A stretch of DNA of 64,000 bases from contig CAWAJB010000009.1 of assembly GCA_963782185.1 (NCBI GenBank), positions 124,001-188,000 on the forward strand, written 5' to 3'. Numbering within the stretch: the stretch's first letter is position 1; each line of letters starts with the position of its first letter. The position numbers and the translations under genes are program-made. Source of the stretch: RYN-230 sp963782185 (GTDB lineage: Bacteria > Actinomycetota > Actinomycetes > Streptosporangiales > Streptosporangiaceae). Positions 20,280 to 27,949 of the stretch are shown here, one piece after another. The notes under the pieces were generated by a model that worked only from the letters and a program-made list of their open reading frames with translations, did no database searches and was not told the origin of the DNA.

Positions 20280-20945
20280 TCAGAGGCTGCGGGCGGTGAT
20301 GTCGCCCTGGGAGGTGGTGGCCCGGATGTCGAGTCCGGCGGTGCCATCGTTCTTGAGGGCGTTGCTGATGCGGCCGTGGCCAGTGCCGGCGTCCAGGGCC
20401 GCCGAGACGCCGGCGGCGGCGCCGACCGTGATGTCGCCGGACTGGGTACGGAGCACGACCGTGCCGCGCACGGCCTCGCTGATCCGGATGTCGCCCCGTG
20501 CCGTGCTGATCTCCGCGGGGCCGTTGAGGCGGCCGACCTCGACGTCGCCGTCGACCGCGGTGAGGCGGACGCTCGCGGCCTCGTCGATCTTGATCTGGCG
20601 GTACGCGCCGTCGAAGGCGACGTCGCCGAGGCGTCCGACGCCGCGGAGCTCGGCGCTGGCGGCCCTGGCCTCGATGCGGGAACCGGCGGGCAGCTGGACG
20701 GTGACCTCCAGGGATCCGGAGGGGCCGAAATGCTGGTTGCTGGGGGTCGGGGCCGTGATCCGCAGGACGCCGCCGGCGTAGGCGACGGCGGTCTGCTCAG
20801 CGGCCTTGGTGTCGCGGCTCTTGGAGGGGTTGGCGGGCCGGACCTCGACGGTGGTGTCGGCGCGGTCTGCGGCGATGAACTGGATGCGTCCGGCGGGGAT
20901 GTCCAGGACGGCGGAGATCGGGGCGGGGGTGTCGAACTTCTGCAT
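20280..20945 (-). CDS. DUF4097-family beta-helix protein
   Basis: 221 residues. It shows the repeating short beta strands of the DUF4097 adhesin-like family: DGDVEVGRLNGPAEISTARG, RTQSGDITVG, ATTSQGDITARSL. There is no signal peptide or membrane segment, so the product looks cytoplasmic, as for many actinobacterial members. Two adjacent ATGs exist; the inner one at 20,945 has better spacing from the GGAG site, and the outer at 20,948 adds one Met. It is transcribed divergently from an HTH/MarR gene 240 bases away and has a strong hairpin after its stop. The shared upstream region carries several GTTGC-type sites, so regulation by that neighbour is likely. Molecular function is unknown for the family. 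Confidence 0.85.
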   Translation of the reverse strand: MQKFDTPAPISAVLDIPAGRIQFIAADRADTTVEVRPANPSKSRDTKAAEQTAVAYAGGVLRITAPTPSNQHFGPSGSLEVTVQLPAGSRIEARAASAELRGVGRLGDVAFDGAYRQIKIDEAASVRLTAVDGDVEVGRLNGPAEISTARGDIRISEAVRGTVVLRTQSGDITVGAAAGVSAALDAGTGHGRISNALKNDGTAGLDIRATTSQGDITARSL

Positions 20946-20948
20946 CAT

Positions 20949-21183
20949 GCTCTCCGGTGCTCGTTCGTTGTTTCTGACACAGGAAACGCTACGTTGCTTT
21001 CTAGAGTCCAGCAACACGATCGTTGCATAAAATTTATATCTGTGCAGGTAGAGATACAAGAACTGTTGCAATGGTTCTGACAGTAACGCAACGGCGACCG
21101 CTCTGGTCATTGCAATAGATGAGAAGTGAACGCTATAGTGGGGGGATCAGGGACGGCCACGAAGGATCACCAGGGAGATCGCG
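20949..21183. promoter_or_regulatory. Divergent promoter region with GTTGC-type operators
   Basis: This 235-base AT-richer gap holds an inverted pair GTTGCT (20,993-20,998) / AGCAAC (21,010-21,015) and a single GTTGCA at 21,022. A second pair GTTGC (21,065-21,069) / GCAAC (21,088-21,092) and the palindrome ATTGCAAT (21,109-21,116) follow. For the rightward gene, TTGCAA (21,110) and TATAGT (21,134-21,139) sit 18 bases apart, a reasonable -35/-10. For the leftward gene an AT-rich stretch near 21,027-21,050 contains TATAAA-like sequence. The repeats probably bind the product of the divergent HTH/MarR gene. Confidence 0.6.
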
Positions 21184-21939
21184 ATGCCGGGAGGCAGGCT
21201 CACCCAGCAGGAACGCCAGCAGATCGCGCTCGGGCTGGCCGACAGCCTCCCCTACGCCGAGATCGCCCGGCGCCTCGACCGCCCCACCTCGACGATCACG
21301 CGTGAGGTGATGCGCAACGACGGCCCCACCGCCTACCGCGCCGATTTGGCCCACCGCGCCACCGAACGCCGCGCCCACCGGCGCAAGCACACCCCGCCCC
21401 GCGGGCCGGGGGCGCCGGCGCAGGGCCGCGGGCGCGACGACGAGGCCGTGCGCGAGTACGAGGAGGCGTTCACCACCCTCCTGATGCAACAGGGCATGCC
21501 CAAGATGACGGCCCGGGTGCTGACCTGCCTTTTTATCGCCGACGCGGGCAGCCTCACCGCGTCCGAACTCGCCCAGCACCTCCAGGTCAGCCCGGCGTCC
21601 GTCTCCAAGGCGATCGCGTTCCTCGAAAGCCAGGGCCTCATCCGCCGGGAACGTGACGAACGCCGCCGCGAGCGCTACCTCGTCGACGACGACGTCTGGT
21701 ACCAGTCGACGATCGCCAGCGCCCGCGGCGTTGCCCAGGTCGCCGAGATCGCACGGCAGGGCGTCGGCGTCCTCGGCCGCGAGACACCGGCCGCCGCCCG
21801 CCTGGAGAACATCGCCCGCTTCAGCGACTTCATCAGCGAGAGCATGCTCCGCGCCGCGGAGCAGGTCCGCGAAGTCCTCTACACGAAACCCGAAACGCCC
21901 CCAGGTGACACCACCACGCCAGCTTCGGATCGCGGGTAG
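21184..21939 (+). CDS. HTH_38 + MarR/GbsR-type transcriptional regulator
   Basis: 251 residues. The N-terminus (about 4-46) is an IS30-like helix-turn-helix: LTQQERQQIALGLADSLPYA then EIARRLDRPTSTITREV. A basic linker follows, then a MarR-like winged helix (about 85-175): MTARVLTCLFIADAGSLTAS, LAQHLQVSPASVSKAIAFLE, SQGLIRRERDERRRERY. Joining a transposase-type HTH to a MarR fold is a known actinobacterial regulator layout, not a transposase, since no DDE domain is present. It faces the DUF4097 gene across a region full of GTTGC repeats, which suggests it represses that gene and itself. The ligand or signal is unknown. Confidence 0.85.
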   Translation: MPGGRLTQQERQQIALGLADSLPYAEIARRLDRPTSTITREVMRNDGPTAYRADLAHRATERRAHRRKHTPPRGPGAPAQGRGRDDEAVREYEEAFTTLLMQQGMPKMTARVLTCLFIADAGSLTASELAQHLQVSPASVSKAIAFLESQGLIRRERDERRRERYLVDDDVWYQSTIASARGVAQVAEIARQGVGVLGRETPAAARLENIARFSDFISESMLRAAEQVREVLYTKPETPPGDTTTPASDRG

Positions 21940-21942
21940 ACG

Positions 21943-22170
21943 GTGCGGCAGAGCGGGAGCCGTGGGCCCGGCGCATGTGCCCTGGAGTTCGCCCGGGCGC
22001 GCAAGGTCGCGGGCGAGCGTGCCTACGCCCTCACCGGCGACATGGTCATGCTGGAGCGCGCCATCCACTCGTACGCGCTCGACGTGCTCGTCGCCAGGGC
22101 GTTCACCCCCATCGGCCAGACCGTCGACGACGCGCGCGAGTTGTGCCCGAGGAGGTGCGAAAGGAAGTAG
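21943..22170 (+). pseudogene. Fragment of a seryl-tRNA synthetase-like gene
   Basis: Residues encoded at about 21,986-22,130 read ARKVAGERAYALTGDMVMLE followed by RAIHSYALDVLVARAFTPI. This resembles the class II SerRS segment just before motif 2 (arKvsGsrfyfLtGdgalLEralisyal). Only about 60 residues remain; the tRNA-binding arm and motifs 2 and 3 are absent. It starts four bases after the MarR gene stop and ends where the opposite-strand permease loses its C-terminus. It is best read as a gene relic trapped at a rearrangement junction. A non-canonical SerRS-like ligase is the alternative source. Confidence 0.5.
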
Positions 22171-23789
22171 CCGATGCTCGCCACCGACGTTCCCGGCGCG
22201 CACTTGCCGATCGCGGGCGTCCGTGCCAGCTGGCCGCACGCGACGACCCCGAACGATCGGCCGGGCTGGTTCCCCAGCGGAGCCTGGGATGGGCTCTGGC
22301 GGACGAGCGTCACGCTGCGCACCCCGGGCGTCGTGCGGAGCTCGGTCAGCACGTGGCCTGGGACGGAGCGAACTTCGGCGGAAGCGGGGCAGTTCGACGT
22401 CGAGAAGCTGCAGAACGGGTCGGCAAGGGTGTCTTTCCCTGCGCTGCCTCCGCCGGAACTGCTGGCGGCGGCGATCGAGCTGAGCGCCCCGATCGCGGCG
22501 CTGGCCACGAAGAGGGCGATCACGAGCCCGCTGATGAACCGGAAGGCCGCCTTGGGATTGTCGAGGAGCCGGCGGCCGGCGATAAGGGTGGAAGGACGGC
22601 TGGCCCGGTTGGCCATGAGACGCGCACCCGCGGTCGTGAACCACGGCCCGGCGAGCACGACCCCCACCACCAGGAGCACGAAGCCCGCGAGCAGCTCGAG
22701 AAGCTGGCCGCCGATGGCGCCCGGCTTGCCAGCGGCGTCGAAGTAGGCGAGCACGGCGATGCCGGCGAGGAGCGGGATGATCCGGGCGATCCGCGGCGGG
22801 CGGGACGACGCCCGCCGCTGCACGCCGAGCGGCGATATCCGGACCCTGCGAAGCGCGAGGCGCGCGGACACGACCGCGGCGGCCGGGACGCCGATCACGG
22901 CGAGCACGATGTCGGCCCAGTGCAGCGAGAGGTCGCCTTGAGCGAGGGGCGCCCCGGTGAACGGCACGTGGTAGAGCAGCGGCCGGAAGACGAAGAAGAG
23001 TGCGAAGCCGACTGCGACACCCGCGACCGCCGCGACCACTGCCTCCACCGCGGAGACCACAGAAATCTGACGCGGCGTGGCGCCGATGAGGCGCATCGCG
23101 GCGAAGCGCTCCTCGCGCCGCGCGGCCGACAGCCGGCTGGCGGTCGCGATCAGGATCAGCACGGGCAGCAAGAGCGCGACGGCTCCGCCGGCCAGGATGA
23201 ACTGCAGAACGGGTCCGCTCCCGACGCTGTTCTGGCAGGCGTAACAGCTCGCTGGCGTGCGCTGGATGGCTCCGACCTCGACCGCACCAGGTGCCTGCGA
23301 GAGCTGGCGCGCGGGGTGGCCGATGACGATGATCAGCGAGTTCGGGGACGGCAGCGCCGCTGCGCCGAGAGTCCCGATCTGGTGCCCCGGATACCGCTCA
23401 CGAAGCTCGTTCGCCGGTTCGGACCTCAAGAGCGCCGACAGCGCAGGCGAGGCGTCGTACTCACCCGGTCCCGGTAGGTGCGCAATCCCCGGCGGGACCG
23501 GAGCGCCCGGCCCGGCGGCGGCCACGTCAACCTGGTCGATCGCCCGGCTGCCGAACTGGTCGATACCCGACAGCCACCACAGCCCGCCGGTTGTCGGGTT
23601 CGGCCGTGACGCCTGCGCCGTGGTGTCGAGCCACGCACCACGGTCGGTCTGGGCGTGTAGCCCGTTGACACCGGCCAGAGCAGCCAGCAGCAGGCCGACG
23701 CCGAGGGCGACGGCTGCCGCGGTGACGAGAACGCGCAGCGCGGCTTCACGACCACTCCCGAGCGTCAGGCGCAAGCCGAGCCGGATCAT
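22023..23789 (-). pseudogene. FtsX/MacB-type ABC permease, C-terminally truncated
   Basis: 588 codons from the ATG at 23,789, which overlaps the ATPase stop (ATGA). Membrane helices are visible at about residues 20-42, then a triplet (205-225, 250-275, 295-315), a pair near 335-390, and one near 435-455. Extracellular parts lie between them, so the layout is a duplicated FtsX permease. After about residue 535 the reading frame runs antisense through the SerRS-like fragment, and the final three helices of the second FtsX unit are missing. The natural gene thus ends near 22,175. With its ATPase and PadR regulator intact, loss of the last FtsX helices probably makes the exporter non-functional. 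Confidence 0.75.
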
Positions 23790-24502
23790 CTGGCCACCGT
23801 CGCGGTGGTGGTCACTCGTCCGTCGCGCACGATGACCTCGCGGTCGGCGTAGGCGGCGACGCGGGGCTCGTGGGTGACGAGGACGACGGTGGTCCCTTCC
23901 TCGCGCGCCGCACCAGTCATCAAGCCCATCACGAGCTCGCCGGTGAGCGAGTCGAGCGAGCCGGTTGGCTCGTCCGCAAAGAGCACGTCCGGATGGGCGA
24001 CGAGACCGCGCGCCAGCGCGACGCGCTGTGCCTGCCCGCCGGACATCTCGCCAGCGCGGTGACGTTCCAGGCCATCGAGTTCGAGCCGCCCGAACCAGGC
24101 CCGCGCGCCGCGCAAGGCTTCCTTGCGGTGGGTTCCGCCGAGAAGGAGCGGCAGCGCGACGTTCTCCTCCGCGGTGAGCTCCGGGACGAGCTGGCCGGAC
24201 TGGAAGACGAAGCCGAAACGGTCCCGGCGGAGGCGGCTTCGCTGCTCCTCGCGCATCGTGTCGGGGCGCTGACCGTCGAAGGAGACCTCACCGGAATCCG
24301 GAACCAGGATGCCCGCCAGGCAGTAGAGCAGGGTGGACTTGCCCGAGCCACTCGGGCCCATCACGGCGAGGACCTCGCCGCGCTGCACGGACAGATCGGC
24401 ACCGCGAAGCGCGGGCGTCTCTCCGAAGGAGATCACGAGATCGCGTGCCTCGATGATCACGCTGCCGGACTGGGCCGCGGGGGAACTGCCCGTGCCGCTC
24501 AC
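23786..24502 (-). CDS. ABC transporter ATP-binding protein (MacB/LolD type)
   Basis: 238 residues, starting at a GTG that overlaps the PadR stop as GTGA; reading further 5' in this frame only runs antisense to PadR. All ABC motifs are present: Walker A GPSGSGKST, Q-loop FVFQSGQLVPELTAEENV, signature MSGGQAQRVALARGL, Walker B VLFADEPTGSLDS, and switch His in VLVTHEPRVAAYAD. This is the compact LolD/MacB class that pairs with FtsX permeases. The downstream permease overlaps by four bases and is truncated. The operon order PadR - ATPase - FtsX is common in actinomycetes, where PadR represses the pair until an antimicrobial or other compound is sensed. Confidence 0.9.
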   Translation of the reverse strand: MSGTGSSPAAQSGSVIIEARDLVISFGETPALRGADLSVQRGEVLAVMGPSGSGKSTLLYCLAGILVPDSGEVSFDGQRPDTMREEQRSRLRRDRFGFVFQSGQLVPELTAEENVALPLLLGGTHRKEALRGARAWFGRLELDGLERHRAGEMSGGQAQRVALARGLVAHPDVLFADEPTGSLDSLTGELVMGLMTGAAREEGTTVVLVTHEPRVAAYADREVIVRDGRVTTTATVAR

Positions 24503-25035
24503 GACGCCACCTCCTCGCCGAGTGCCCCGAGCCGCGCCGCGGTGAGGTCGATCCAGCGCAGATCGGCCTCCAAGTGGAAGAGCCCATGGTCGGCGAGGAG
24601 CGCGTTGACGAGGTTGCCATCCTGTTTGAGGCCGGTGAGCTCGCGCATCCGGCGCAGGTGCGTGGCCCGTTGCGCGTCGAGGTACTCCTCCGCTTGACGA
24701 CCGAGCATGAGGGAGAGAACGACCTTCACGAAGAGATCGGTCTGGAGGTGGGGCTCGGCCGGGATCGGCTCGCCGAGCCACGCCTCGACCTCGGACTTCC
24801 CGGTCTGGGTGATGGTGTAGCGCTTGCGGTCCGGTCCGGCTCCCGGCTCCGTGTCTCCGGCGACCGCCTTCCCGTCCCGCGCGAGACGGGCGAGGGTGGC
24901 GTACACCTGCCCAAAGGGAAGGGGTCTGCCCCGGCCGAAGTAGGCGTCGTACTCGCGCTTCAGGTCATAGCCGTGGCTCGGTTCGCGATCGAGGAGCCCG
25001 AGGAGGGCCATGGGGACACTCATACCCGCGAGCAT
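24499..25035 (-). CDS. PadR-family transcriptional regulator
   Basis: 178 residues from the ATG at 25,035, or 174 from an inner ATG at 25,023. PadR winged-helix signatures are LLGLLDREPSHGYDLKREYD, LPFGQVYATLARLARDGKAV and PDRKRYTITQTGKSEVEAWL, followed by a helical C-terminal dimerisation part. No Shine-Dalgarno site precedes either ATG. A -10-like TATACA lies about nine bases before 25,035, so the transcript may be leaderless and start at that ATG. A palindrome over the -10 suggests autoregulation. It shares GTGA with the ABC ATPase gene and leads the operon. Confidence 0.88.
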   Translation of the reverse strand: MLAGMSVPMALLGLLDREPSHGYDLKREYDAYFGRGRPLPFGQVYATLARLARDGKAVAGDTEPGAGPDRKRYTITQTGKSEVEAWLGEPIPAEPHLQTDLFVKVVLSLMLGRQAEEYLDAQRATHLRRMRELTGLKQDGNLVNALLADHGLFHLEADLRWIDLTAARLGALGEEVAS

Positions 25036-25039
25036 ACGC

Positions 25040-25053
25040 TGAGTGTATACTCA
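25040..25053. promoter_or_regulatory. Palindromic PadR operator over the -10 element
   Basis: TGAGTGTATACTCA has TGAGT/ACTCA arms around a GTATAC centre. On the minus strand the -10-like TATACA lies inside it and the first PadR ATG is only five bases beyond, so binding here would block initiation. Confidence 0.55.
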
Positions 25054-25135
25054 GACGCAATAGTGGCCCGGGGTTGCCGAGCGTGGCGCGCAGCCTAGCT
25101 GGTGAGCCGGGTCACGCACGGTCGCGGTGGCCGCA

Positions 25136-25950
25136 TCAGCTGACCAGCAGCACGAGCTTCCCGCGCGCGAGACCGTCCTCGCTGACGCGGTGCGCCTCCG
25201 CGATCTCGGCGAGCGGGAAGGTCTGCGCGCGGGAGCGAGAAGCGCCCGGACTCGATCAGCTCGCCGATCCCGGCGAGCGCGTGGACCGCGCGGCCGGCAT
25301 CCCCGCTGCTGAATCTCACCCCGTTCACCTGCGCGCCACCGAAGTCGGCGATCGTCACGACGTGCTCCGGGACGCCCGCGAGCTCGATGAGCTCGGGCAG
25401 GACGCCGCTCCCGGCGACGTCGAGCGCCGCGTGGACGCCGCCGGGCGCGAGCGCGCGAACCCGCCTGACGAGGCCCTCGCCGTAGGCGACGGGCTAGACG
25501 AAAAGAGAGCGCAAAAAAACGTGGTATGCAGGACTGGCGATGCCGATCACGCGCGCGCCGCGCACCACGCGAGCTGAACCGCGGCGCTGCCGACGCTACC
25601 GGAGTCGCTGCTGATGAGCAGCGTGCTGCGGCTCCCGACGCTGAGCTGGTCAAGCGCGCGAGTGGCTGTCTCGATAGCGGCAGGCAGAGCGGCAGCGCCG
25701 GGGAAATCGACCGACGGCGGCATCGACGCATAGTAGGACAGAACCGCCAGCTCGGCCTGCGTCGCCCCCTCGGCGGAAAAGCCGAACACGCGATCGCCGA
25801 CGGCCACGTACGCGACACCCTCGACGAGCTCGTCTACGACGCGGGACGGCTAGTGACCAGCGGCCGAGCAGCGCGATAGGATCCGGTCGCGGAGATCGAC
25901 GATCTCGAGGACCTCAGTCTCCGAACTGGCGAACCGCTTCGGATTATTAT
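25136..25950 (-). pseudogene. Medium-chain (quinone) oxidoreductase pseudogene
   Basis: Minus-strand reading shows a zinc-free MDR / NADP-dependent oxidoreductase in pieces. There is an N-terminal trace PKRFASSETEVLEIVDLRDR near 25,940, then AVGDRVFGFSAEGATQAELA. The cofactor region follows (LISSDSGSVGSAAVQLAWCA), then VHAALDVAGSGVLPELIELA and FGGAQVNGVRFSSGDAG, and a C-terminus ending LARGKLVLLVS before TGA at 25,136-25,138. Lesions are an in-frame TAG at 25,850, an apparent loss of about 50 N-terminal codons, a frame change near 25,547, a TAG at 25,494, and another frame change near 25,225. The NAD(P) loop is altered too (GSVGS). Clearly non-functional. Confidence 0.85.
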
Positions 25951-26222
25951 CCCGTTATTCTGGGTTTCAGGGAGGAGATATTATACTACCTCACACACTG
26001 CTCTTCCTGGTCAGTGGGCAGAGCGGCACTTTCGTGCCGATGCCGCCACCGAAGATTCCACCCAGCCCGGTGACGCCCTGGCCTGGGCCGCTTCTTAACG
26101 TGCAGGAAAGAAACCAGCATCGACAGAAGAGAAGGAATGGCCAACGAGGTAGAACGCCGTGTCAGTGGTCGTGTCAGGGGCGTGTCAGGGGCGTGTCAGA
26201 GGCGGTAACGATGATGGTGGCC
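25951..26222. other. Intergenic region; left end of the duplicated locus (copy A)
   Basis: No gene is supported. From about 26,018 the sequence matches 36,713-36,905, including the hairpin-like CGGCACTTTCGTGCCG, the AAGAGAAGGAATGGCCAACG block and repeats of GTGTCAGGGGC at about 26,172-26,205. The segment is the leader of the DrrA-like gene. The AT-rich stretch at 25,940-25,990 could hold a promoter. Confidence 0.5.
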
Positions 26223-27170
26223 ATGAGAAATTCAGCGATCGCAGTCTCAGGGCTGCGGAAGGCATATGGGGACAAGATCGTGCTCGATGGCATCGATCTA
26301 GATGTTCGTGCGGGCACGGTCTTTTCCCTGCTCGGCCCGAACGGGGCGGGTAAGACGACGACGGTGAACGTGCTGACCACGTTGATGAAGGCCGACGGCG
26401 GGACGGTACGGGTTGCCGGGCATGATGTTGCGACCGAGACCAAGGCGGTGCGCGCGGTAATCGGGGTCACCGGTCAGTTCGCGGCGGTGGACGATCTGCT
26501 GACGGGGCAGGAGAACCTGCAGTTGATGGCGGATCTGCACGCATCTGCGGCGCCGGCGAGGGCAAGCGGGTGGTCACCGCGTTGCTGGAGCGGTTCGATC
26601 TGGTGGAGTCGGCGCAGAAGATGGCGGCGACCTATTCCGGCGGTATGCGCCGGAAGCTGGACCTGGCGATGACGCTGGTCAGCAGGCCGCAGATCATTTT
26701 CCTGGACGAGCCGACGACGGGACTGGATCCGCGCAGCCGCCGCACGATGTGGAACATCGTCCGCGAGCTGGTGGCCGACGGCGTGACCGTTTTCCTCACT
26801 ACCCAGAATCTCGAGGAAGCCGATCAGCTCGCCGACCGGATCGCGGTGCTCGACCAGGGCCACCTGGTGGCCGAGGGCACTCCCGGCGAGCTCAAGCGCC
26901 AGGTCCCCGGCAGCCACGTCCGGCTCCGGTTCGCCGACGCCGGCGAACTCGACGCGGCGGCGCGGGTCCTGACCGGCTCCACGCCGGGACGACGAGGACC
27001 TGACCCTGCGGGTTCCCAGCGACGGCAGGGCGAAATCGTTGCGGGCTCTGCTGGACCGGCTCGATGAGCATTCGATCGACGTCGAGGAGTTCTCCGTGCA
27101 CACGCCGGACCTCGACGACGTTTTCCTTGCCCTGACCGGTCACGCAAGCACGGAGGAGAACGCACAATGA
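26223..27170 (+). pseudogene. DrrA-type ABC exporter ATPase, two frame changes
   Basis: Starts at ATG 26,223 (MRNSAIAVSGLRKAYGDKIV). Walker A LLGPNGAGKTTTV, signature YSGGMRRKLDLAM and Walker B IIFLDEPTTGLDPRSRRTMW are all present, and the C-terminus contains HTPDLDDVFLALTGHAS, typical of the DrrA/daunorubicin-resistance class. The frame changes near 26,545 (after LQLMADLHA) and again near 26,984 (after RVLTGST). The degenerate copy at 37,075 keeps the second site in frame, showing one extra C here. Its last codons overlap the next ATG (ATGA). As written it cannot give a full ATPase. Confidence 0.85.
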
Positions 27171-27937
27171 GCACCACTTCAGCACCGCTGACCGATTCGC
27201 GGATCATGCTGCGCCGCAACTTCAAGCACATCCTCCGGAATCCGGTCACGATATTCAACGCGGCTCCTGATGCCGGTCGTGATCATGCTGATGTTCGTGT
27301 ACGTGCTCGGCAACGCATTCAATGTCGGCGAACACGTACATCGAATACGCAACACCCGGGCCTGATCCTGCTGGCCATCAGCTACGGGTTGTCGGCCACT
27401 GCGGTATCCGTGAACTCCGACATGACGAAGGGCATCATCAACCGGTTCAAGGTCATGAATGTCTCCCGCGGCGCCGTCCTGACCGGTCATGTCGTGGCCA
27501 CCATGCTGCGCAGCTCTGATAGCCATCGCGGTCATCATCGGAATGGCCTTCGCGCTGGGGTTCCGGTCGCCTGCGACGCCCCCTCGAATGGCTCGGCGCG
27601 ATCGGTATCATCGTGGCGGCACGCTTTCGCGGCCAGCCTGGCTCACGGTCGCGCTGGGAATGGCTGCGAAAACCCCGGAGTCGGCAGGCCTGGCCGATCG
27701 TGCCGCTGATCATGCTGCCGTTCGTGAGCAGCGCGATCGTGCCGGCCGCAGAAGATGGGGCAGGGTGTGCGGCAGTTCGCGGAGTACCAGCCCTTCACGC
27801 CGATCATCGAATCGTTGCGCGGGTTGCTCGCCGGCACCCCGTCGGGCGGCTACGCGATCGCCGCCCTCGCCTGGTGCGCCGGGATCGCCCTCGTCGGGTA
27901 CGTGTGGGCGCTGGCCACATTCAGGAAGCGAGCGTGA
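27167..27937 (+). pseudogene. DrrB-type ABC permease with multiple frame changes
   Basis: ATG at 27,167 overlaps the ATPase stop. Pieces in all three frames reconstruct an ABC-2 permease: DSRIMLRRNFKHILRNPVTI, LILLAISYGLSATAVSVNSD, GIINRFKVMNVSRGAVLTG, IAIAVIIGMAFALGFRS, LTVALGMAAKTPESAG, and VRQFAEYQPFTPIIESLRGL. The C-terminus ALATFRKRA ends at 27,937. At least five single-base changes in frame lie between about 27,260 and 27,760. About 250 residues and six helices are expected for the intact protein. It would have partnered the upstream DrrA-like ATPase in drug or metabolite efflux; now a relic. Confidence 0.85.
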
Positions 27938-27949
27938 CGGTCGACCAGC

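Noticed and set aside
20247..21080. Plus-strand frame over the DUF4097 gene
   Set aside because: It mirrors the DUF4097 codons; the minus strand shows the family repeats, a start site and a terminator.
21975..23477. 500-codon plus-strand frame opposite the FtsX permease
   Set aside because: Charged low-complexity translation; the minus strand has clear transmembrane helices and operon overlap.
25498..25530. A-rich run as a possible regulatory element or slippage site of a live gene
   Set aside because: It lies inside the oxidoreductase pseudogene beside an in-frame TAG, so it is part of the decay rather than a separate element.
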